Shown: in pieces, positions 27,643 to 35,800 of the stretch | Layout of the letters: every line of letters begins with the position of its first letter | Numbering within the stretch: the stretch's first letter is position 1 | From: Lachnospiraceae bacterium | GTDB lineage: Bacteria > Bacillota > Clostridia > Lachnospirales > Lachnospiraceae | Assembly: GCA_024698555.1 (NCBI GenBank) | Contig: JAILRI010000202.1 | Coordinates: forward strand, 1 to 37,554 | Direction of reading: 5' to 3' | Length of the DNA: 37,554 nucleotides | The notes under the pieces: generated by a model | Database searches by the model: none | What the model was told of the DNA's origin: nothing | Seen by the model: the letters and a program-made list of their open reading frames with translations, nothing else | Made by a program: the position numbers and the translations under genes

Positions 27643-28998
27643 TTACTTCAGATCCGAAAAGAAGGTATAGGAATTCTTCCCGCGATCCTTTGATGTATAC
27701 ATGGCGGCGTCGATCTTTTCGAAAAGATTGTCCGCGCCGCCGGCCTGCTTCCCGTGAATGATACCCACGCTGACGGAGAAGGGAACCGTTCCGTCGGAAG
27801 TATCCTCGAGTTCTTTGCTGATCTGCTCCATCTTTGCCGAAACGAGCTTTTTCTGCGCGTTGTTGGTATGAACCATAAAGACGATAAACTCGTCTCCGCC
27901 GATACGGCAGATACAGTCGTCATCCCTGAAAACGCTTTCAAGTACGTGTACGAGCTTGATCAGAGCCTTATCACCGGCTTCATGTCCGTAATTATCGTTG
28001 ATGGTCTTGAAATTGTCCACATCAAAAAGCATTACGTAGGTGGAGTCAAGGTCAATACTCGAAAGCAGCAGATCATACCCCGAACGGTTATAGGCGCCTG
28101 TCAGCTCGTCATGAGAGGCTTTGTATTTCAGATGATCAAGACTGTGTCTGTAGCTGGAATACATCTTGTTGTAGGCCTTGGCCAGATAACGGAATTCGTT
28201 GGCGCCCTTTTCCGGGATAGGTGAATCGGATCTGATCATGTCCACAGCCCGCAGGACCGGATTGATTCCGAGGAGTGACGTCATGATCACCATGAACAGG
28301 ATAAACAGAGTCTGGATCACTATGACTATGCGTACTATGGTCAGCTCGCGGCTGAGGGTGGTATGTTCCTCAGCTTCTGTATTCAAGGCCATCTCATCGA
28401 TAGCGGCCAGGCTTTCCCGCATGTCGGTCCTGATACGGTCTTTACGGGCATAATAGTCGTTGTTCAGTACCATGTCAGTTGCCCGCCTCATTTTGTCCTC
28501 AGGAGCAAGAGCGGCATCTTCGTCACTGAGCCGGATGCTTTCCAGCAGTTCGGGATAATCTGTGTACCCCTTAGCTTCGATCACCAGCTTCATGGCATAG
28601 TATTCGGTATCCATAAGGATCACCGAATTATTAAGGGCTTCCTGAAGCTGCTTCAAGGCCTCGGAGGACTCTTCACCGGTACTCATCTTTGCGATCGCAT
28701 CTTCACGGCGCTGTGATCTGAAGGCCTCGTCAAAATAGTCATTCAAAAACTGCATGTCGCCGTCAAGCGTAAAACGCTGAACCCGCTCTGTCAGATAATC
28801 CGATGCGTCCATGAGCTCGTAGGCGGCCTTTGCCAGCTCGGTATGCTGTTCATGGGCATGGGTCAGGCGTGAAAATGTATTGGTCAGCCAGAATGTGGAA
28901 AACAGCACTATCACAGACATGATCACAGTGATGACTATCTGCCAGACCTGTATCCTTCGCAGGGACACTCCTTCTTTAATGATCCCGTTCATGTACAT
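27643..28998 (-). CDS. Membrane GGDEF diguanylate cyclase with an extracytoplasmic helical sensor
   Basis: ATG 28998 (MYMNGIIKEGVSLRRIQVWQ) preceded by AAAGGA; track ORF extends to 29106 into the upstream gene. Two TM segments, HAMP-like region, CRIGGDEFIVFM. Confidence 0.9.
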   Translation of the reverse strand: MYMNGIIKEGVSLRRIQVWQIVITVIMSVIVLFSTFWLTNTFSRLTHAHEQHTELAKAAYELMDASDYLTERVQRFTLDGDMQFLNDYFDEAFRSQRREDAIAKMSTGEESSEALKQLQEALNNSVILMDTEYYAMKLVIEAKGYTDYPELLESIRLSDEDAALAPEDKMRRATDMVLNNDYYARKDRIRTDMRESLAAIDEMALNTEAEEHTTLSRELTIVRIVIVIQTLFILFMVIMTSLLGINPVLRAVDMIRSDSPIPEKGANEFRYLAKAYNKMYSSYRHSLDHLKYKASHDELTGAYNRSGYDLLLSSIDLDSTYVMLFDVDNFKTINDNYGHEAGDKALIKLVHVLESVFRDDDCICRIGGDEFIVFMVHTNNAQKKLVSAKMEQISKELEDTSDGTVPFSVSVGIIHGKQAGGADNLFEKIDAAMYTSKDRGKNSYTFFSDLK

Positions 28999-29009
28999 AT
29001 TTAATCCTT

Positions 29010-29759
29010 TTACTCGTAATCTACCACATCTACCCATTTCAGCAGGAAATCGCGTTCCTTCTTGATAGCCTTGACAGACTGTGAGGCTGCGACGATGGGC
29101 ATCCATTTCTGGACGTACTGTCTGGCCGTATCGCTCTTTAAGCAGAACAGATCGAGATACATCTCGGCCTTCTTTGTATCACCCTCAAGGCTGAACAGAA
29201 GGTAAGTACGGGCCGCGTCCGCGGAGGCGTTACCCTGGGTCACGTGCGCCCAGTCAATGACAAAAGGCACATCGTCCTTGGTAATGATCACGTTGGAAGG
29301 GTTAAAATCACCATGGCAAACCTTATTGTGCGTAGGCATGCCCTCCAGCCTGGTGTGCAGCTCATATCTGGTGGTGGCATCGAGCTTGGTCTGGCTGATC
29401 TTGCCCTGCATTTTATCCTTCAGCTTATTCAGCATGGGACAGGTATGAGCCTGTATGGAAAGCTGTATATCCACCAAACGTTCCATGTATTTCTTCAGAT
29501 GTCTCGGATCTTTTTCCATCATTTCGGCGAGAGTCACGCCTTCGATATATTCGTAAACTATAGCCCATTTGCCGTCTATCGTTGTAACCTCAAGCAGCTT
29601 GCCGACATTGATCCCGGTCTGCTCGATACGGGCTAAGTTGAGAGCCTCGTTTAAGACATCGGCTTTGGAATATGATTCGTCGAAAAGCTTTATGCACTTC
29701 TTACCGTCGCGGTAAACCGTTTTGTTTTTTCTTGTTGCAATGACATTATCCAGTTTCAT
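29010..29759 (-). CDS. APH/choline-kinase-fold phosphotransferase
   Basis: 249 aa; catalytic loop HGDFNPSNVII and metal-binding VIDWAHV; N-lobe KKCIKLF. Confidence 0.85.
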   Translation of the reverse strand: MKLDNVIATRKNKTVYRDGKKCIKLFDESYSKADVLNEALNLARIEQTGINVGKLLEVTTIDGKWAIVYEYIEGVTLAEMMEKDPRHLKKYMERLVDIQLSIQAHTCPMLNKLKDKMQGKISQTKLDATTRYELHTRLEGMPTHNKVCHGDFNPSNVIITKDDVPFVIDWAHVTQGNASADAARTYLLFSLEGDTKKAEMYLDLFCLKSDTARQYVQKWMPIVAASQSVKAIKKERDFLLKWVDVVDYE

Positions 29760-29770
29760 GATGTACCCCC

Positions 29771-32700
29771 TTAGCGCTTATTACGGCTGTTGCCGGTAGA
29801 TTTCTTTGATGTGCTCTTTTTAGGCTGTCTTCCTGCCTTCCTGCCCGGTTTTTCTGCCTTTTTTATCGCTGTCGCGGTATTATTATCTGTCAAGGCTGCT
29901 TTAGCCGGTCTGCCCCGTCTCTTTGACGCGGCGGGAACTACAGCCTCGGTTTCCTCACTAACTGCGGCCGGTGTTTCTGCGACTGCCGGTGCGGGTGAAA
30001 TACCTGCTTTAGCTTCCGATGCCGCAGTGTTAACTGTCTTAGTCTCAGGTACTGCGGCGGTGTTACCGGTACCGGCAGCATCAGAAGCCGTCTGTCCTGC
30101 AGCGTTCGGTCTTCTCCCGGGTCTCCTTTGTACTACAGGCGTAGTCTTGCCATCCTTAGAATCCGCTGTTTTACCGTAATAAGCGTTCAGATACATTTGC
30201 TTTATCTCGCTCATCAGCGGATATCTGGGGTTCGCGCCGGTGCACTGGTCATCAAATGCCTGCTCGGTCATGGCATCGAGTCTGTCCAGGAAATCCTTTT
30301 CATCGGGCACATAATCACGGATGGTGGGCTTGATGCCGATTCTTGCCTTCAGCTTGTCAATGGCCTTGATGAGATTGTTCAGCTTTTCTTCGTCAGTTCT
30401 GCCGCCCAGCTTCAGGTGATCGGCTACCTGTGCGTATCTGGCCAGCGTATGAGGGTAGCTGTACTGCGGGAAGGTTCCCATCTTCGTCGGAACCTCGGCA
30501 GCGTTGAAACGCAGCACTTCATCGATCATAAGGGCATTGGCAACGCCATGCGCTATATGATGGAAGGCGCCGAGCTTGTGAGCCATGGAATGGCATACAC
30601 CGAGGAACGCATTGGCGAAAGCCATACCTGCCATAGTCGCAGCATTGGCCATCTTCTCTCTGGCGACCTCGTCCACTGTACCGTTATCGTAAGCTCTGGG
30701 AAGGTATTCGAAAATGGTGTCGAGAGCCTTCAGAGCCAGTCCGTCCGTATAATCGGTCGCCATCATGGAAGCGTAAGCCTCGAGAGCATGGGTTACCGCG
30801 TCGATACCGGATGCGGCTGTCAGACCCTTCGGAGCTGTCATATGGAAATCGGTATCGATAATGGCCATCTTGGGTAACAGCTCATAATCGGCCAGAGGAT
30901 ACTTGATGCCGGTCTTTTCGTCTGTAATTACCGCGAAGGGAGTAACCTCCGAGCCTGTACCCGCAGAGGTGGGAATGGCGATGAAATACGCCTTTTCGCC
31001 CATCTTCGGGAAAGTATAGATCCTCTTCCTGATGTCCATGAAGCGCATGGCCATATCCATAAAATCTACTTCGGGATGCTCATACAGTACCCACATGATC
31101 TTGGCAGCATCCATGGCTGAACCGCCGCCTAAGGCAATGATCACATCCGGCTTGAAGGACGTCATGGCCGCGGCTCCGGCCTTGGCGGAGACAATCGTCG
31201 GGTCGGGCTCGACATCAAAGAAGCAGTTATAGGCAATCCCCATCTCTTCGAGCTTGTCGGTTATGGGCTTTGTATTGCCGTTGTGATAAAGGAAATTGTC
31301 GGTTACGACAAACGCGCGTTTCTTGCCCATTACAGTTTTAAGCTCATCAAGAGCAACGGGCAGACACCCTTTCTTGATATATATCTTTTCAGGCGCTCTG
31401 AACCAAAGCATGTTTTCTCTCCTCTCAGCGACCGTTTTGTAGTTAAGCAGATGCTTGATGCCGACATTTTCACTTACGGAGTTGCCGCCCCAGGAGCCGC
31501 AGCCCAAAGTGAGAGAGGGTCTGAGCATAAAATTGTAGATATCGCCGATACCGCCCTGTGAGGAAGGCGTGTTGACCAGGATACGGCAGGTCTTCATCCT
31601 TTCGGCAAATTCATCCAGCTTATCCTTGGCAGTAACAGTATTTAAGTAAATAGAGGAGGTATGGCCGTAACCGCCGTCGGCGATCAGGCGCTCAGCCTTT
31701 GAAAACGCGTCTTGAATATCCTTCGCTTTGTACATGGCCAATACCGGAGAAAGCTTCTCATGGGCAAATTCCTCGGAAAGCTCTACTGACCTTACTTCGC
31801 CGATAAGTACCTTGGTTGTCTCGGGAACCGTGACACCGGCAAGTTCAGCAATGGTCGCGGCCTTCTGCCCTACGATCTTCGCGTTGAGCGCGCCGTTGAC
31901 AAGGATGGTCTTACGCACCTTATCCTTTTCGGCGGGCTTTAAGAAATAACAGCCTCTTTTCGAAAATTCATTTTTAACTGCGTCATAAACCTTGTCAAGA
32001 ACGATGACTGACTGCTCGGAGGCACATATCATACCGTTGTCGAAGGTCTTGGAATGTATGATGGAGTTGACAGCGAGTACGATATCTGCGCTGTCATCTA
32101 TAATGGCGGGAGTGTTGCCGGCGCCTACGCCCAAAGCGGGCTTGCCGCTGGAATACGCGGCCTTTACCATGCCGGGTCCGCCGGTAGCCAGGATTATGTC
32201 GGATTCCTTCATAACGAGATTGGTCATCTCCAGGCTCGGAACATCGATCCATGCGATGATCCCTTCAGGAGCTCCGGCTGCCACGGCCGCTTCCAGCACG
32301 ACCTTTGCTGCCGCAATGGTTGAGAGCCTGGCTCTGGGATGAGGACTGATGATGATACCGTTTCTCGTCTTGAGTGCTATCAGAGTCTTGAAAATAGCGG
32401 TAGATGTAGGATTCGTGGTAGGAATGACCGCACCGATCACGCCGATGGATTCGGCAACGGTTTTGGTTCCGAATTCCTTATTTTCAGCGATCACCCCGCA
32501 GGTCTTCACATCACGGTAGGCATTGTAGATATATTCGGCGGCGTAGTGGTTCTTGATCACCTTGTCCTCGACAACTCCCATGCCGGTCTCTTCCACTGCC
32601 AGCTTCGCGAGCGGTATTCGCTCCTTGTCAGCGGCGGTCGCTGCCGCAAGGAATATACGGTCAACCTGTTCCTGTGTATATTCCGCAAATACGCGCTGTG

Positions 32701-32773
32701 CCTTTTTTACCTGTGTGATGGCGGCTTCCAGCTTATCTACGCTGTCTACCACCGTATACGTTACATTTTTCAT
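29771..32773 (-). CDS. adhE: Bifunctional acetaldehyde-CoA/alcohol dehydrogenase with an extra C-terminal basic AT-hook-like tail
   Basis: ALDH half (NNGMICASEQSVIV, GHTSSIY) plus Fe-ADH half (ALGGGSAMDAAKIMW, GIDAVTHALEAY, CHSMAHKLGAFHHIAHG). ATG 32773 preceded by AAAGGAG; the track start is 32797. Residues after NAYYGK form a ~132-aa tail (29771-30169). Confidence 0.96.
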   Translation of the reverse strand: MKNVTYTVVDSVDKLEAAITQVKKAQRVFAEYTQEQVDRIFLAAATAADKERIPLAKLAVEETGMGVVEDKVIKNHYAAEYIYNAYRDVKTCGVIAENKEFGTKTVAESIGVIGAVIPTTNPTSTAIFKTLIALKTRNGIIISPHPRARLSTIAAAKVVLEAAVAAGAPEGIIAWIDVPSLEMTNLVMKESDIILATGGPGMVKAAYSSGKPALGVGAGNTPAIIDDSADIVLAVNSIIHSKTFDNGMICASEQSVIVLDKVYDAVKNEFSKRGCYFLKPAEKDKVRKTILVNGALNAKIVGQKAATIAELAGVTVPETTKVLIGEVRSVELSEEFAHEKLSPVLAMYKAKDIQDAFSKAERLIADGGYGHTSSIYLNTVTAKDKLDEFAERMKTCRILVNTPSSQGGIGDIYNFMLRPSLTLGCGSWGGNSVSENVGIKHLLNYKTVAERRENMLWFRAPEKIYIKKGCLPVALDELKTVMGKKRAFVVTDNFLYHNGNTKPITDKLEEMGIAYNCFFDVEPDPTIVSAKAGAAAMTSFKPDVIIALGGGSAMDAAKIMWVLYEHPEVDFMDMAMRFMDIRKRIYTFPKMGEKAYFIAIPTSAGTGSEVTPFAVITDEKTGIKYPLADYELLPKMAIIDTDFHMTAPKGLTAASGIDAVTHALEAYASMMATDYTDGLALKALDTIFEYLPRAYDNGTVDEVAREKMANAATMAGMAFANAFLGVCHSMAHKLGAFHHIAHGVANALMIDEVLRFNAAEVPTKMGTFPQYSYPHTLARYAQVADHLKLGGRTDEEKLNNLIKAIDKLKARIGIKPTIRDYVPDEKDFLDRLDAMTEQAFDDQCTGANPRYPLMSEIKQMYLNAYYGKTADSKDGKTTPVVQRRPGRRPNAAGQTASDAAGTGNTAAVPETKTVNTAASEAKAGISPAPAVAETPAAVSEETEAVVPAASKRRGRPAKAALTDNNTATAIKKAEKPGRKAGRQPKKSTSKKSTGNSRNKR

Positions 32774-32813
32774 TCTGACTCCTTTCCAAAATGACATTTT
32801 CCCCCAACATTAC

Positions 32814-32842
32814 ATTCTAGCACAGTTTCGATGATAATGCAA
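32814..32842 (-). promoter_or_regulatory. Promoter TTGCAT-N17-TAGAAT upstream of adhE
   Basis: Minus-strand reading TTGCATTATCATCGAAACTGTGCTAGAAT. Confidence 0.55.
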
Positions 32843-32852
32843 TGAGGCTGAG

Positions 32853-32880
32853 AAAAAAAGGACTGTCGCCCGGACAGTCC
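32853..32880 (-). terminator. Rho-independent terminator of the surface-protein gene
   Basis: Minus strand GGACTGTC-CGGGC-GACAGTCC followed by TTTTTTT; immediately downstream of the stop at 32900. Confidence 0.85.
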
Positions 32881-32899
32881 CTTAACTTCTCTTTATGCC

Positions 32900-35800
32900 T
32901 TATTTTTTTATCCTCTTCACCTTCACTCCCTCGGGGAGACCGGATGCTTCGATGAGAGCCTTTGCCTTATCGAATTCTTTCTTCGTTGCAGTCTGGATCT
33001 TTATGACCGCATTGGGAGCAATATCGGCAAATGCGCCCGTGCTGACCTTCTTCAGGTTCAGTGAATAGATCAGTACGCTCTTTAGGTTGGACGCGCCCTT
33101 AAAAGCATTCTTTCCGATGGTATCGATAGTGCTTGATATCTTCACCTTGGTGATATCCGTGTTGCCGGCAAAAGCTTTCGCGCCGATAATGGATACCGGC
33201 TGCTTTGTGCCGTTGGATTCCACTGACTCGGGTATTGTAGCCGTACTGCCCTGTGTCTCATAGGAGGTAAGCTTGACCTTGCCCTTTGCGGATACGTCGT
33301 AGGTCTTGGTCACGCTGTCACCGTTGGACTTGGTGGTTGCCTGTATGAGAGTACCGCTTCCGTCAGCTTCAGTCTTCAGGGACTCTGCTACGACCTTGCC
33401 CTTTGTGGTAGTCTTGACCACGCTGGACTCGCTGCTTCCGTCGGCGTAAACCGTTGCGGACTCTACGATCTCAGTACCTCGTGAATTATAAGAACGCTCG
33501 GTCTCGGTAGCGGAAAGAACTTCGCCTTCCGTATCCATGACTACTGTGCTGGCAGTCATGCTCCCGTCGCTCTTTTCCTCCATCTTGGTCTCTGTGGTGG
33601 TCACCTGGCCGTCAGCGCCGGTCTCTACCTTGGTTTCCTCGGTAGTCTTTGTTCCATCGCTGCTCTCTTCGATCTTCGTTTCGGTGGTGGTCACCTGGCC
33701 GTCCTCTCCCGTCTCCATCCTGCTTTCGGTGGTCACGGTCAAGCCGTCCTCAGTCTTCTCCACTTTCGTCTCAGTAGTGGAAAGGACTTCTCCGTTCTCA
33801 CCCGTTACCGTCTCAGTCTTCTCAAGCGACCCGTCGGCATTTTCCTTAGTTTTGGCTGTGGTCACCGTGCCGTCTGCTGTTTTGGTCTCTTCTTTGGTTA
33901 CGGTGGATCCGTCGGCATTTTCAACAGTTTCAGTCTTTGTCGTGGTTCCGTCGGCCGTTACGGTTTCTTCCTTCGTGGTGGTTGATCCGTCGGAATTCTG
34001 TTCTACGGTTGTAGTAGTGGTAGATCCGTCTTTGTTCTCCGTAACCGTAGTCTCAACCGTACCTGCAGTATCGGTTGGTCCGCCGCCGTTGGCAGAACCT
34101 TCTCCCATGCTGCTTTCGCCGCCTGCGGTCGTTCCGCCGTCGGAAGTTGTTTTCCCCGTGGTCGTATCACCCTCAGACACTGCTCCACCCGTGGTCGTCC
34201 CTTCACCTGCAGTTGTTCCGCCGGTAGTTGTGCCTCCATCGATCGGCGTACCGCCACCAGTAGTTGTTCCGCCTGTGGTCGTCCCGTCGGTGCTTGTACC
34301 TCCACCTGTGGTTGTTCCTTCATCTATGGACGTTCCACCGCCTGTGGTGGTTCCGCTGCTCTGCTTATTTTTATAAGTTGCTGTTACCGTAACTGCCTTC
34401 GCAGGCATCTTAAACGTAGTAGTCGTGGAAGCTGCGTCAGCAAACTCCACGCCGTCGCTGCCCGTCCACCTGTCAAATTCCTGTCCGTCAGGGGCCGCAT
34501 CCGCTGTGATCGTTACTACAGCGTTTTCTTCATAGCTTCCGGATGTCACGGCTGTATCGCCGCTTCCTGCCTTGCCCTTTACGACATTGGCTGTATATAC
34601 CGGTTTGGGCGTTATGGTCAGAGTTCCGGTCCGATAAGCTACCGTATAGTTACCCTGTACCGTGTCACCCGCAGGTGTGATCACATAAGTGCCTGAAGTC
34701 TCGCCGGACGCTCTTGAAATGTTATAGGAGATCACATCATTTCCTATAACACCCGATACAGAGGCGGTAAAGGAAGGATCAGCCCCGCCCTCTGTTTTGT
34801 TTTTATCTTCGGCTGTGACTGTCGCATCCTTTCTTGCTATCGCAGCGGTTACAGAACCGCTCATTCCTTCATAATACTCAGTTCCTGCCAGTCTGTAATA
34901 TACCGTATAGCTGCCTGCGTTTACAGCGGCCGGTACATTATCCGAATAATCCCTTCCGTTAAGGCTGTATTGCAGAGTGCCATAATTACTGCTGCCCGCC
35001 GTTACCAGCTGCAGCGACTCTCCGTTATAAGTGAGGTTCTTTGCAACAGGAGCTGTAACAGCTGGAACAGCCTTATTTACCGTGAGCCTGATAAAGCTCT
35101 CGCCAATAGTCGTCTCCGATTCGTATTTTGCCGTGATGACTGCGGTTCCGGGCTTAAGGATGCTCACAACACCCGTACTGCTTACCGTCGCCACAGCTGT
35201 ATTATTGCCGGACCAGCTCCATGAAGCGGTACCCTCACCCGGAGCCGTAACACTGCCGCTCAGAGTAAAGGCGGCTTCTCCATAAACTGCGGTTCTGTCG
35301 CCACCTGCGATGCTTACCCCGGCATCAGACCTCTCTACGAAACGTACTACCACATTTACGGTAGAGTCCTCATAATTTTGGGAAGAGATGATCACCGGAA
35401 GGGTTATGGACGAACCGGTTGCGGCGCCTGCAAGTGAAACCGTTACCGTACCGGTAGCGCTGTCCACGCTCCAGGAGTTGAGAGACACATTGCCTGTAAT
35501 GCTTTCGGTACCCTTCGCATAGGAGGACGTTCCCGCGTCTGACGGCATCCTTCCTGCCGCAGACGTGGTGAAGGAGGTTAAGGTATATGCCTTGTCCAGA
35601 GTAACAGGGGTTAACGCCGACGTCTTGCTTCCGGCCTTCGTGATCTCAAAATCCACCGTTGCCGTTTTGTCGGTATCTACGGTAATACTTGCGGTATACG
35701 TTCCAGCGTCCGTCGGTGCTGTCGTACTCTTCGTATAGCTTGTTTGTCCGCGTCCCGCGTACTCTATCACGGGAACTGTCAATCCCAGCGATGTCCATGC

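Noticed and set aside
29010-29759. Aminoglycoside-resistance gene
   Set aside because: Only the generic APH fold motifs are present; operon context with adhE and GGDEF genes gives no support for resistance.
29790-30179. 129-aa plus-strand ORF opposite the AdhE tail
   Set aside because: Low-complexity Ala/Val/Leu shadow of the Ala/Pro-rich tail; no convincing RBS or family.
33253-34358. Possible CRISPR array or noncoding tandem repeat
   Set aside because: Periodicity is in-frame, degenerate and uninterrupted in one ORF; no identical repeats with unique spacers. No CRISPR array was seen elsewhere in the window.
33537-34376. 279-aa plus-strand Val/Ser/Pro-rich ORF
   Set aside because: Antisense translation of the Thr/Gly repeat region of the surface protein; repetitiveness keeps the opposite frame open.
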